A DNA stretch of 64,000 bases from JAGPUQ01 sp036961295 (GCA_036961295.1 JBALVX010000003.1:28215-92214), one strand, 5' to 3'; positions 36,380 to 45,264 are shown, counted from the first letter of the stretch. Notes: generated by a model not told the origin, from the letters alone. Numbers and translations: made by a program.

Positions 36380-36658
36380 TTAAATTTCGACGGCGCGCTC
36401 TACAATTTCTACCAGCTTCCAAGACTTACTCTTAGACAAAGGCCGGGTTTCCGCAATAGTGATTAAATCACCCGCGTTGCAATCATTGTTTTCGTCGTGC
36501 GCTTTAATCTTAGTAGACTTACTAATAACCTTGCCGTACACCGGGTGCTTTACGCGGCGCTCGATCAAAACGGTCACACTTTTGTCCATCTTGTCGCTGA
36601 CCACTTTTCCAGACAGCGTACGCGCAGCTTTTTCTGTCATCACGTCTTTCTCTGTCAT
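36380..36658 (-). CDS. rpsQ: 30S ribosomal protein S17
   Basis: A 92-residue S17 with RTLSGKVVSDKMDKSVTVLIERRVKHPVYGKVI. The first 36 bases are a tandem duplication of 18 bp (MTEKDV then MTEKAA), so two ATG codons, 36658 and 36640, both have possible ribosome sites. The first is listed because AGGT lies nine bases before it. Confidence 0.95.
   Translation of the reverse strand: MTEKDVMTEKAARTLSGKVVSDKMDKSVTVLIERRVKHPVYGKVISKSTKIKAHDENNDCNAGDLITIAETRPLSKSKSWKLVEIVERAVEI
36623..36658 (-). repeat. 18-bp tandem duplication at the rpsQ start
   Basis: Minus-strand ATGACAGAGAAAGACGTG is followed by ATGACAGAAAAAGCT, a near-exact copy in the first 14 bases. It duplicates the start codon and the next three residues. 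Confidence 0.75.
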
Positions 36659-36660
36659 AA

Positions 36661-36867
36661 TCAGTTACCTGCCTTCTCGTTCTTAATGCTACTCAGCACG
36701 GTTTTGATGCGGGCAATATTACGACGCGCCTGCTTCACTTCGTGATCGCCGTTTAACTGGCCCGTGGCTTTTTGCATGCGCAGCTTGAACTGTCGTTCAC
36801 GTTGCTCTAACAACGCTGCCTGCAATTCTTCAGCAGAGAGCTTGTTCAAATCACTCGATTTCATCAC
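36661..36867 (-). CDS. rpmC: 50S ribosomal protein L29
   Basis: A 68-residue helical L29 with SSDLNKLSAEELQAALLEQRERQFKLRMQKATGQL, close to the exit tunnel. The start overlaps the end of rplP by four bases. Confidence 0.97.
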   Translation of the reverse strand: MMKSSDLNKLSAEELQAALLEQRERQFKLRMQKATGQLNGDHEVKQARRNIARIKTVLSSIKNEKAGN

Positions 36868-37277
36868 ATCACCGACCGTTTAACAAAGGCTGTCGCCACT
36901 GGAAGTTTGGACGCCGCCAACTGAAAAGCTTCGCGTGCCACTTCTTCTGGCACCCCATCCATTTCGTACAATACTCGTCCGGGCTGAATTAACGCGACCC
37001 AGTACTCAACATTGCCCTTACCCTTACCCATACGTACCTCGAGAGGTTTCTGGGTAATCGGCTTATCTGGAAACACTCGAATCCAGATCTTTCCGCCGCG
37101 CTTAATATGGCGAGTCATAACTCGCCGCGCCGCTTCGATTTGACGGGCCGTTAAACGACACCGACCAACGGATTTAAGACCGAATTCACCGAAGCTTACT
37201 TTGTTCCCGCGCTGAGCAAGACCACGATTCCGGCCTTTCATCTGTTTGCGAAATTTTGTCCGTTTTGGTTGCAGCAT
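36864..37277 (-). CDS. rplP: 50S ribosomal protein L16
   Basis: A 137-residue L16 with MLQPKRTKFRKQMKGRNRGLAQRGNKVSFGEFGLK and RKMGKGKGN-like central loop (VRMGKGKGNVEYWVALIQPGRVLYEMDG). It lies by the A-site tRNA elbow. Confidence 0.98.
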   Translation of the reverse strand: MLQPKRTKFRKQMKGRNRGLAQRGNKVSFGEFGLKSVGRCRLTARQIEAARRVMTRHIKRGGKIWIRVFPDKPITQKPLEVRMGKGKGNVEYWVALIQPGRVLYEMDGVPEEVAREAFQLAASKLPVATAFVKRSVM

Positions 37278-37299
37278 AACGCTCGCCTCTGCTCCTCAA

Positions 37300-37977
37300 C
37301 TATGTCTTTGCGGACGGTTTTTTGGGAGTGGAATTCTCAGCTTCTTCACCGCCGAGTACTTCACCTTTAAATATCCACACTTTGACACCAATAATGCCGT
37401 AGGTGGTTGCAGCCTCAGCTGCCGCGTAATCAATATCAGCTCTAAACGTATGCAAGGGCACTCGACCTTCGCGATACCATTCTGAACGTGCGATTTCAGC
37501 ACCACCCAGACGACCACCAATTTGAATCTTTACGCCTTTTGCACCTTGTCGCATCGCGTTCTGCACGGCGCGCTTCATGGCGCGGCGAAACATAACTCGA
37601 CGCTCTAGCTGCTGTGTTACATTTTCTGCAACTAACTTCGCATCCAAATCCGGCTTACGAATTTCTTCGATATTAATATGAACCGGGACACCCATAGCGA
37701 CAGATACTTCTGCACGCAACTTATCGACGTCCTCGCCTCTTTTACCTATCACAATCCCAGGGCGTGCCGTGTGGATGGTGATACGCGCAGAGTCTGATGG
37801 TCGCTCTATCTCAATCCGACTTACCGAAGCATGGGACAATTTTTTGTTAATAAGATCACGAACGCGCAAATCCGCATTCAACTTATCGGCGTAATCGCCC
37901 TTGTCCGCATACCAGGTCGAAGCATGTTTTTTAACAATGCCAAGCCGAATACCCGTTGGATGTACTTTCTGACCCAT
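37300..37977 (-). CDS. rpsC: 30S ribosomal protein S3
   Basis: A 225-residue S3. MGQKVHPTGIRLGIVKKHASTWYAD, the KH domain (RPGIVIGKRGEDVDKLRAEVS) and the C-terminal GVKVWIFKGEVLGG lie at the mRNA entry channel. Confidence 0.98.
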   Translation of the reverse strand: MGQKVHPTGIRLGIVKKHASTWYADKGDYADKLNADLRVRDLINKKLSHASVSRIEIERPSDSARITIHTARPGIVIGKRGEDVDKLRAEVSVAMGVPVHINIEEIRKPDLDAKLVAENVTQQLERRVMFRRAMKRAVQNAMRQGAKGVKIQIGGRLGGAEIARSEWYREGRVPLHTFRADIDYAAAEAATTYGIIGVKVWIFKGEVLGGEEAENSTPKKPSAKT

Positions 37978-37997
37978 GTCAGCTCCCGTTTTTCTGT

Positions 37998-38336
37998 TTA
38001 CGCCTCGGCCACTTTGACCGTGATGTGACAGCTACGTTTAAAAATCCGATCACCGCGACCCTTGGCACGCGCTCGCATGCGCTTTTGGGTCGTCGCTTCA
38101 TCCACAAAAATTGTGGACACCTTAAGCTCATCAACATCTGCGCCGTCATTGTGCTCGGCATTGGCAATCGCCGACTCAAGCACTTTTTTAATAACGTCCG
38201 CACCCTTCTTATTACTGAAGGCCAGGATATCGAGGGCACGCTCTACGCTTTGGCCCCGAATCTGATCTGCTACCAACCGGGCTTTCTGCGCGGAAAGCTG
38301 TGCGCCTTTTAATTTCGCCGCCACTTCGATACTCAT
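37998..38336 (-). CDS. rplV: 50S ribosomal protein L22
   Basis: A 112-residue L22 whose extended loop lines the exit tunnel (FVDEATTQKRMRARAKGRGDRIFKRSCHITV). The N-terminal VAAKLKGAQLSAQKARLVADQIRGQ is standard. Confidence 0.98.
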   Translation of the reverse strand: MSIEVAAKLKGAQLSAQKARLVADQIRGQSVERALDILAFSNKKGADVIKKVLESAIANAEHNDGADVDELKVSTIFVDEATTQKRMRARAKGRGDRIFKRSCHITVKVAEA

Positions 38337-38342
38337 ATCAGT

Positions 38343-38618
38343 CTACCTTTTAGCCTTTTTGTCAGCTACGTGGCCTCGATAGGTGCGCGTTGCCGCGAAC
38401 TCACCCAACTTGTGACCGACCATTTCTTCGTTAACCAATACCGGCACGTGCTGTCGCCCGTTATGGATTGCAATGGTTAAGCCGACCATTTGCGGCAAAA
38501 TCATTGACCGTCGAGACCAGGTTTTAATCGGTCGTCGATCGTTACTTTCTGCTGCCGTCTCAACCTTCTTCATCAGGTGTAGATCAACAAACGGACCTTT
38601 TTTAAGTGAGCGTGGCAC
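38343..38618 (-). CDS. rpsS: 30S ribosomal protein S19
   Basis: A 91-residue S19 of the 30S head: MPRSLKKGPFVDLHLMKKVE, IKTWSRRSMILPQMVGLTIAIHNGRQHVPV and GEFAATRTYRGH. Confidence 0.98.
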   Translation of the reverse strand: MPRSLKKGPFVDLHLMKKVETAAESNDRRPIKTWSRRSMILPQMVGLTIAIHNGRQHVPVLVNEEMVGHKLGEFAATRTYRGHVADKKAKR

Positions 38619-38642
38619 GACTCAATCCTCTATTTGGTTCAA

Positions 38643-39470
38643 TTACCGGGCTTTACGACGTCTGACAATCAAATCGTCAGTACGCTTATTTTTCCGGGTC
38701 TTATATCCTTTGGCCGGGGTACCCCAGGGACTAACCGGGTGACGCCCACCAGACGTTTTACCTTCACCACCACCATGCGGGTGATCTACCGGGTTCATTG
38801 CTACACCGCGTACTGTTGGACGCACACCGCGCCAGCGCGTGGCTCCAGCCTTACCCAGTGAGCGCAAATTGTGATCGCTATTAGAAACTTCACCAATAGT
38901 CGCTCTACAATCGGACAACACTTTGCGCATTTCACCACTGCGTAAGCGCAACGTGGCATAGCGGCCTTCGCGGGCAATCAACTGCGCAGAAGTTCCTGCG
39001 CTACGCACCAACTGTGCGCCTTTACCAACTTTTAACTCAACACAGTGCACTACGCTACCAACGGGAACGCTGCGCAAAGGCAGACAGTTACCGGGCTTAA
39101 CTGGAGCGCCCTGGCCGGAGCGTACTTCGTCACCGGCATTCAAACCTTTAGGAGCGATAATGTAACGACGCTCACCATCTTGATAACACAACAGAGCGAT
39201 ATAAGCCGTGCGGTTGGGGTCGTACTCGAGACGCTCAACCTTGGCCGGAATACCGTCTTTATTGCGCTTAAAATCAATAACGCGGTAATGCTGCTTGTGA
39301 CCACCACCACGATGTCGGGTAGTAATCTGACCACTATTATTACGGCCACCGGTTTTTGACTTCTTCTCTAACAAAGGCGCATACGGATCGCCCTTGTGAA
39401 GATCCGGATTGACCACGCTGACCACAAAACGGCGGCCTGGCGATGTCGGTTTTCTCTTAATTACTGGCAT
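38643..39470 (-). CDS. rplB: 50S ribosomal protein L2
   Basis: A 275-residue L2 near the peptidyl transferase centre. GRNNSGQITTRHRGGGHKQHYRVIDF and the essential-histidine loop GVAMNPVDHPHGGGEGKTSGGRHPVSPWGTPAKG are intact. Confidence 0.98.
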   Translation of the reverse strand: MPVIKRKPTSPGRRFVVSVVNPDLHKGDPYAPLLEKKSKTGGRNNSGQITTRHRGGGHKQHYRVIDFKRNKDGIPAKVERLEYDPNRTAYIALLCYQDGERRYIIAPKGLNAGDEVRSGQGAPVKPGNCLPLRSVPVGSVVHCVELKVGKGAQLVRSAGTSAQLIAREGRYATLRLRSGEMRKVLSDCRATIGEVSNSDHNLRSLGKAGATRWRGVRPTVRGVAMNPVDHPHGGGEGKTSGGRHPVSPWGTPAKGYKTRKNKRTDDLIVRRRKAR

Positions 39471-39482
39471 CAGCTCAGCCCC

Positions 39483-39779
39483 TTAATCCATGCTCGCGAA
39501 ATCAATGTCCTGACCTTCGGCCAGACGCACGTAGGCTTTTCTCCAATCCGAACGTCGGCCAAGACCGTTGCTCGTACGCTTGGTTTTACCTTTCACATTA
39601 ACCACGCTAACTTGCTCAACCTGCACATCGAACAATGCTTCGACGGCCTGCTTAACTTCAACTTTAGTGGCGGTGGTCGCTACCTGAAACACGATTTGAT
39701 TCGAGTTCTCGGCGGCCAGCGTCGATTTCTCGGAAACATGCGGCCCCAACAATATTTGATACATGCGTTCGCGATTCAT
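39483..39779 (-). CDS. rplW: 50S ribosomal protein L23
   Basis: A 98-residue L23, docking site for SRP and trigger factor at the tunnel exit. MNRERMYQILLGPHVSEKSTL and VNVKGKTKRTSNGLGRRSDWRKAYVRL are family marks. Start overlaps the rplD stop by four bases. Confidence 0.98.
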   Translation of the reverse strand: MNRERMYQILLGPHVSEKSTLAAENSNQIVFQVATTATKVEVKQAVEALFDVQVEQVSVVNVKGKTKRTSNGLGRRSDWRKAYVRLAEGQDIDFASMD

Positions 39780-40390
39780 GCCAGCACCTCTTCAAACTTC
39801 TTCAGCGCCGAGACGGTCACCAGAACCTTGTCAAAGCGGATCAGGCTTACCAGGTCGGCTGCGGCCACATCACACACGCCCACTTTATGGAGGTTACGCG
39901 CGGACAAATGCAGGTTTTGGCTAACTTCCTCAGCAACGATAAGCACGTTGTCGAGGCTATATTCTTTTAGTTTTTGCACCAGCTCTTTAGTCTTCGGTGC
40001 TGCCAAATCAAACTCGTTAACTACGAGCAGACGATCCTGGCGAGCCAGCTCAGACAATACCGAGCGAAAGGCTGCGCGGTACATCTTACGATTAATTTTT
40101 TGCCCATGATCTTGCGGCTTCGCTGCAAAGGTCACCCCGCCGCTGCGCCAAATCGGGCTGCGGATGGTACCAGAACGAGCACGACCCGTGCCTTTTTGTT
40201 TCCAGGGCTTTCTGCCGCCGCCGGAGACTTCCGAGCGCGTCTTTTGCGCTCGACTACCCTGACGCCCACCGGCTAAAAATGCCGTTACCGCCTGGTGTAC
40301 TAAATCTTCATTAAATTCCCGAGCAAACGTGTCGTCGGAAACCGTAACTGTTCCCGCTTTACCGCCGGGATTGACAATAGCTAATTCCAT
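39776..40390 (-). CDS. rplD: 50S ribosomal protein L4
   Basis: A 204-residue L4. The tunnel loop GGGRKPWKQKGTGRARSGTIRSPIWRSGGVTFAAKP is complete. In E. coli, L4 also represses the S10 operon through its leader; whether that holds here cannot be judged. Confidence 0.98.
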   Translation of the reverse strand: MELAIVNPGGKAGTVTVSDDTFAREFNEDLVHQAVTAFLAGGRQGSRAQKTRSEVSGGGRKPWKQKGTGRARSGTIRSPIWRSGGVTFAAKPQDHGQKINRKMYRAAFRSVLSELARQDRLLVVNEFDLAAPKTKELVQKLKEYSLDNVLIVAEEVSQNLHLSARNLHKVGVCDVAAADLVSLIRFDKVLVTVSALKKFEEVLA

Positions 40391-40400
40391 TGCTGCCCCC

Positions 40401-41039
40401 TTAAGCCTTAACCGACGGATGGACTAACAGATCGCCACCATTGGCGCCCGGTACCGATCCTTTCACTAATAACAAGCTGCGTTCGACATCGACTCGAACC
40501 ACTTCGAGACTCTGCACGGTTACGCGCTCCGCACCCATATGGCCGGCCATTTTTTTACCTTTGAATACGCGACCCGGCGTCTGGTTCTGACCAATCGAGC
40601 CAGGAGCCCGGTGAGCCAGAGAGTTACCGTGAGTTGCGTCTTGCATTTGGAAGTTCCAGCGCTTGATCACGCCGGCGAAACCTTTGCCTTTAGAAGTACC
40701 GCTGACGTCGATTTTCTGACCCGCTGTAAAGCGATCAACGGCAATCAGACCGCCGGGCTCGAGACCTTCCATTTCGGCAGCATCAGCCCGAAACTCCCAC
40801 AAGCCACGGCCCGCTTCGGTTCCAGCTTTGCCAAAATGGCCAGCCTGAGATTTTGTGACACGAGAAGATTTACGTGCGCCTACAGTGACCTGCAAGCCCA
40901 GATAGCCGTCCGTAGCCTCAGTTTTAACCTGAGTAATACGGTTGGGCTGAATTTCAATCACCGTGACCGGGATCGAGATGCCATCGTCGGTAAAGACGCG
41001 GGTCATGCCGCATTTGCGGCCGACCATTCCAATAGTCAT
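40401..41039 (-). CDS. rplC: 50S ribosomal protein L3
   Basis: A 212-residue L3 with IGMVGRKCGMTRVFTDDGISIPVTVIEIQPNRI and the loop HGNSLAHRAPGSIGQNQTPGRVFKGKKMAGHMG that reaches the peptidyl transferase centre. A 184-base spacer separates it from rpsJ. Confidence 0.98.
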   Translation of the reverse strand: MTIGMVGRKCGMTRVFTDDGISIPVTVIEIQPNRITQVKTEATDGYLGLQVTVGARKSSRVTKSQAGHFGKAGTEAGRGLWEFRADAAEMEGLEPGGLIAVDRFTAGQKIDVSGTSKGKGFAGVIKRWNFQMQDATHGNSLAHRAPGSIGQNQTPGRVFKGKKMAGHMGAERVTVQSLEVVRVDVERSLLLVKGSVPGANGGDLLVHPSVKA

Positions 41040-41223
41040 TGCTATATCAACCTCTCAGTGTATGGGGCTATTACCCGCTATGGCCGCCCATTTCAGAGCG
41101 TCACACAACCAACTTTCGCCGGTTAAATTAATGTGTATCTTGCTTTACTATAAATCTTTACTTTAACGCTTAACTTTAAATCTTTGCTGTTCGATCTTCT
41201 CTACTTAGCAGCTTATCTACTAC

Positions 41224-41535
41224 TTAGCCAAGGCTGATCTGAACATCTACGCCAGCGGCGAGATCGAGCTTCATCAAGGCATCAACGGTTTTTTCGCTGG
41301 GCTCAAGAATATCGAGCATGCGCTTGTGCGTGCGAATCTCATACTGGTCCCGCGCGTCTTTGTTGACGTGGGGAGAAATCAGTACGGTAAACCGCTCTTT
41401 GCGTGTTGGCAGCGGAATCGGACCGCGAACCTGAGCGCCAGTGCGACGAACTGTATCTACAATTTCCTGGGTCGAAGCATCGATCAGCTTATGATCAAAG
41501 GCTTTGAGACGAATTCTGATGCGCTGGTCCTGCAT
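41224..41535 (-). CDS. rpsJ: 30S ribosomal protein S10
   Basis: A 103-residue S10, also NusE of antitermination complexes: RIRIRLKAFDHKLIDASTQEIVDTVRRTGAQVRGPIPLPTRKERFTVLISPHVNKDARDQYEIRTHKR. First gene of the S10 operon, with a strong promoter 95-123 bases upstream. Confidence 0.98.
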   Translation of the reverse strand: MQDQRIRIRLKAFDHKLIDASTQEIVDTVRRTGAQVRGPIPLPTRKERFTVLISPHVNKDARDQYEIRTHKRMLDILEPSEKTVDALMKLDLAAGVDVQISLG

Positions 41536-41629
41536 GAACTTTGTCGCTCCAATAATTGCTGCTATTTACTGCCCGAGGGCGGTAAATTCAGGGGCCGGCA
41601 ACACCGTGCTACCCTAAAAAAGAGGCGGA

Positions 41630-41658
41630 ATTTTACGTTCGCACCCCTAGGGTGTCAA
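41630..41658 (-). promoter_or_regulatory. S10 operon promoter
   Basis: Minus-strand TTGACA (41658-41653), exactly 17 bp, then TAAAAT (41635-41630), followed by TCCGCC. This is five or six of six at both boxes. It lies between tufA and rpsJ and leaves a leader of roughly 90 bases. Confidence 0.85.
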
Positions 41659-41767
41659 GGGAAATCGCAAGCTTCAGCGAATTAAACACCCTTATTTTTG
41701 CCTGACTCGGTTTATTCCCTCCAACCGGGGACGCAAACCTAAAGTCAAGCCCTAAAACCGCTTTATA

Positions 41768-41790
41768 CAGGGCGTTCACCGAACACCCTG
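41768..41790 (-). terminator. hairpin after tufA
   Basis: CAGGGCGTTC-ACC-GAACACCCTG gives a 10-bp stem with a three-base loop, 39 bases after the tufA stop. The same hairpin, with one base change that leaves a G-U pair, follows tufB. No long U run follows, so it may be a stop, a processing site or an mRNA 3'-end protector. Confidence 0.55.
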
Positions 41791-41808
41791 CACTCAACAC
41801 TCGTCCGT

Positions 41809-41836
41809 TTTACTTTACTCGATTTACTTTACTCGA
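41809..41836 (-). repeat. 14-bp tandem duplication spanning the tufA stop codon
   Basis: TTTACTTTACTCGA occurs twice head to tail on the plus strand; the inner copy holds the tufA TAA. The tufB locus has a single copy in the same place. Confidence 0.85.
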
Positions 41837-43055
41837 TGATCTTGGCAACAACGCCCGCACCAACCGTACGGCCGCCTTCGCGAATCGCAAAGCGCAGACC
41901 TTCTTCCATCGCAATCGGGGCGATCAAAGTGACACTCATTTGCACGTTATCACCGGGCATGACCATTTCTACGCCTTCCGGTAACTCACAGGCGCCAGTA
42001 ACGTCGGTGGTACGGAAGTAGAACTGGGGACGATAGCCTTTAAAGAACGGCGTGTGACGGCCGCCTTCGTCTTTGCTCAACACATAGACTTCGGCTTCAA
42101 ACCTGGTGTGCGGGGTGATGGAACCGGCTTTAGCCAGTACCTGACCACGCTCGACGTCTTCGCGCTTGGTACCGCGCAGTAAGACACCAACGTTCTCGCC
42201 AGCACGACCTTCGTCGAGCAGCTTGCGGAACATCTCAACACCGGTACAGGTGGTGCTGACGGTGTCTTTGATGCCGATGATGGAGATGTCTTCGCCGACT
42301 TTGACGATGCCACGCTCGATACGACCTGTTACTACGGTACCGCGACCAGAGATGGAGAACACGTCTTCGATGGGCATCAGGAATGCGCCGTCAATGGCAC
42401 GCTCGGGCTCGGGAATGTAGCTGTCGAGAGTTTCGACTAGCTTCTTCACGGCGGTGGTACCCAGCTCGTTGTCGTCTTTGCCTTCCAGGGCCATCAGTGC
42501 CGAACCGGGAATGATGGGGGTGTCGTCACCGGGGAATTCGTAGAGGTCGAGCAGCTCGCGCAGCTCCATTTCGACCAGTTCGATCATTTCGTTATATTCT
42601 TCTGAACCGACACCGCCGCAATCTTCGGCCAGCAGGTCAGCTTTGTTCAGGAAGACGACAACATAAGGAACGCCGACCTGACGCGACAGCAGGATGTGCT
42701 CGCGGGTTTGTGGCATGGGGCCATCGGTGGCACCACAGACCAGAATAGCGCCATCCATTTGAGCAGCACCGGTGATCATGTTTTTAACGTAATCGGCGTG
42801 ACCGGGGCAATCCACGTGGGCGTAGTGACGATTCGGTGAATCGTACTCGACGTGGGAGGTAGCAATGGTGATGCCGCGCTCGCGCTCTTCGGGGGCGTTA
42901 TCGATGCCGTCAAAGGCCACGGCTTCGCCGTTGCCCCAGGTTTCCGCACAGACGCGCGTCAGCGCTGCCGTCAAAGTGGTTTTACCATGATCCACGTGAC
43001 CAATGGTACCCACGTTGACGTGGGGCTTATTACGTTCAAACTTTTCCTTTGCCAC
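41829..43055 (-). CDS. tufA: elongation factor Tu, copy A
   Basis: A 408-residue GTPase delivering aminoacyl-tRNA. G motifs are GHVDHGKTTL (19-28), DCPGHADYVKNM (82-93) and NKAD (137-140). The start is GTG, with AGGAG nine bases upstream, and the gene follows fusA in the str operon. It is longer than the E. coli protein (394) because of an insertion after NKAD (LLAEDCGGVGSEEYNEM) and a short one near GKDDNELGTTAVKK. The protein is the same as tufB over its full length, and the DNA differs only at a few positions that I could see near the 3' end. Confidence 0.99.
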   Translation of the reverse strand: MAKEKFERNKPHVNVGTIGHVDHGKTTLTAALTRVCAETWGNGEAVAFDGIDNAPEERERGITIATSHVEYDSPNRHYAHVDCPGHADYVKNMITGAAQMDGAILVCGATDGPMPQTREHILLSRQVGVPYVVVFLNKADLLAEDCGGVGSEEYNEMIELVEMELRELLDLYEFPGDDTPIIPGSALMALEGKDDNELGTTAVKKLVETLDSYIPEPERAIDGAFLMPIEDVFSISGRGTVVTGRIERGIVKVGEDISIIGIKDTVSTTCTGVEMFRKLLDEGRAGENVGVLLRGTKREDVERGQVLAKAGSITPHTRFEAEVYVLSKDEGGRHTPFFKGYRPQFYFRTTDVTGACELPEGVEMVMPGDNVQMSVTLIAPIAMEEGLRFAIREGGRTVGAGVVAKIIE

Positions 43056-43110
43056 AATAGGCTCCTCTTAAACTATTTGTTAATACTAAATTAAATTGCC
43101 GAAAACAAAA

Positions 43111-45204
43111 TTAACGATTTTCGATAATATCTCTCGCGATATTGGCGGGTGCCTCGGAATACTTGAGGAACTCCATGGTAAAGGTTGCACGACCTTGCGT
43201 AGCTGAACGCACATCGGTCGCGTAACCAAACATCTCCGCCAGGGGCACCTCGGCAGTAACCACCTTGCCGGCACTGATGTCTTCCATATTTAAAATCACT
43301 CCGCGACGGCGATTCAAATCGCCCACCACGTCGCCCATATTTGCCTCTGGCATCACCACTTCAACCTTCATGGCGGGCTCCAGCAATACTGCGCCACCCT
43401 CCTGGGCCAGGTGCTTACAGGCAATGGAGCCGGCAACCTTAAACGCTATTTCGCTGGAATCCACATCGTGGAAAGAACCATCGTACAAAGTCGCTTTTAA
43501 GCCCAACAATGGGTAGCCGGCGAGCACACCGTTTTTCATTTGCTCGTCAATACCTTTTTCGACCGCGGGAATATACTCCTTTGGAACCACGCCGCCAACA
43601 ACTTCGTTGACGAAAAGCAAACCTTCTTCTCCATCGTCGCGCGGCTCAAACCTGATCCAGACATGGCCGTACTGACCGCGACCGCCCGACTGGCGTACAA
43701 ACTTGCCTTCAATTTCGCAGGTATTGCGAATCGCTTCGCGGTAAGCCACCTGCGGATTACCGATATTCGCCTCAACGTCAAACTCGCGACGCATGCGATC
43801 CACCAACACATCCAGATGCAACTCACCCATACCGGAAATAATGGTTTGGCCGCTCTCTTCATCCGTCTTAACCCGGAACGAAGGGTCCTCCTGCGCCAAC
43901 TTACCCAGCGCGACACCCATTTTTTCCTGATCCGCCTGGGATCTCGGCTCTACCGCCACCGAAATGACCGGCTCCGGGAACTCCATACGCTCCAGCGTAA
44001 TCACATTGCCCACGGCGCACAGCGTGTCGCCGGTGGTCACATCTTTCAGACCAATCGCGGCGGCGATATCACCGGCGCGAATTTCGTTAATTTCTTCGCG
44101 CTGATTGGCGTGCATTTGCACCATTCGACCAATACGCTCTTTTTTACCCTTGATGGGGTTAAATACGGCGTCGCCCTGCTTCATCACGCCGGAATACACC
44201 CGCACAAACGTTAAGGTGCCGACAAAAGAGTCGGTGGCGATTTTAAAGGCCAGAGCGGAAAACGGCGCGTCATCCTGAGCGGCACGACCTTCTTTCTCGC
44301 CATTCTCCAGCAAACCTTCAATCGGCTTAACTTCGGTGGGCGCGGGTAAGTACTCGACAACCGCATCCAGCACCGCCTGCACGCCTTTATTCTTAAAAGC
44401 AGAACCACCAAATACCGGCACCACCTCATTCGCTAGCGTGCGAATGCGAATACCCTGCTTAATCTCTGCCTCGCTCAGCTCAATGCCTTCGAGGTATTTT
44501 TCCATCAACTCTTCGTTGGCTTCGGCGGCGCACTCAACCAGGTCTTCGCGCATGCTGGCGCACTCGCCCAACAATTCGGCCGGTATGTCCTGGTACTCAA
44601 AGGTCATACCCTGGTCGGCTTCGTTCCAGACGATGGCTTTCATCTTGATCAAATCAACAACGCCGCCAAACTCTTCCTCGGCGCCGATGGTCATCTGCAT
44701 CGGAATCGCGTTGGCGCCCAGGCGCTCCTTAAGCTGCGCGACGACTTCCTTAAAATCTGCGCCCGCGCGATCCATCTTGTTGACGAACACTACGCGTGGC
44801 ACTTCGTATTTATTCGCCTGCCGCCACACAGTTTCCGTTTGCGGCTGCACCCCGGAAGAACCACACAGCACGACGACCGCGCCATCGAGCACTCGCAGCG
44901 AACGCTCTACTTCGATAGTAAAATCAACGTGTCCTGGGGTATCAATAATATTGACGCGGTGCTCGTCAAACTGAGCATCCATGCCGCGCCAAAAACAGGT
45001 GGTCGCCGCAGAAGTGATGGTAATACCACGCTCCTGCTCTTGCTCCATCCAGTCCATGGTGGCAGCGCCATCGTGGACTTCGCCCATTTTGTGCGACAAG
45101 CCCGTATAAAACAGCACCCGTTCGGTGGTCGTGGTCTTGCCCGCATCGACGTGCGCAACAATGCCTATATTTCGATATCGGGCGATGGGCGTATTGCGTG
45201 CCAC
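43111..45204 (-). CDS. fusA: elongation factor G
   Basis: A 697-residue translocation GTPase: IGIVAHVDAGKTTTTERVLFYTG, DTPGHVDFTIEVERS, NKMDRAGADF, then domains II-V ending ATQGRATFTMEFLKYSEAP. Located between rpsG and tufA as usual. A GGCGGC/GCCGCC hairpin lies in the 146-base gap before it. Confidence 0.99.
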   Translation of the reverse strand: MARNTPIARYRNIGIVAHVDAGKTTTTERVLFYTGLSHKMGEVHDGAATMDWMEQEQERGITITSAATTCFWRGMDAQFDEHRVNIIDTPGHVDFTIEVERSLRVLDGAVVVLCGSSGVQPQTETVWRQANKYEVPRVVFVNKMDRAGADFKEVVAQLKERLGANAIPMQMTIGAEEEFGGVVDLIKMKAIVWNEADQGMTFEYQDIPAELLGECASMREDLVECAAEANEELMEKYLEGIELSEAEIKQGIRIRTLANEVVPVFGGSAFKNKGVQAVLDAVVEYLPAPTEVKPIEGLLENGEKEGRAAQDDAPFSALAFKIATDSFVGTLTFVRVYSGVMKQGDAVFNPIKGKKERIGRMVQMHANQREEINEIRAGDIAAAIGLKDVTTGDTLCAVGNVITLERMEFPEPVISVAVEPRSQADQEKMGVALGKLAQEDPSFRVKTDEESGQTIISGMGELHLDVLVDRMRREFDVEANIGNPQVAYREAIRNTCEIEGKFVRQSGGRGQYGHVWIRFEPRDDGEEGLLFVNEVVGGVVPKEYIPAVEKGIDEQMKNGVLAGYPLLGLKATLYDGSFHDVDSSEIAFKVAGSIACKHLAQEGGAVLLEPAMKVEVVMPEANMGDVVGDLNRRRGVILNMEDISAGKVVTAEVPLAEMFGYATDVRSATQGRATFTMEFLKYSEAPANIARDIIENR

Positions 45205-45245
45205 TATGTAATCCCCAAAAAAAATATTACCCCAGAACCGCGAAA

Positions 45246-45264
45246 GGCGGCCATGCTAGCCGCC
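45246..45264 (-). terminator. hairpin between rpsG and fusA, attenuator-like
   Basis: Minus-strand GGCGGC-TAGCATG-GCCGCC is followed by only TTT. It may tune the read-through from rpsG to fusA or be a processing site. It is too weak to call as a full terminator. Confidence 0.35.

Noticed and set aside
43540..44214. 224-codon plus-strand frame opposite fusA
   Set aside because: Antisense shadow of EF-G with no ribosome site and no recognisable content.
45246..45264. Strong terminator between rpsG and fusA
   Set aside because: Only three Us follow the stem, and these genes are normally one operon; kept as a weak attenuator-like hairpin instead.
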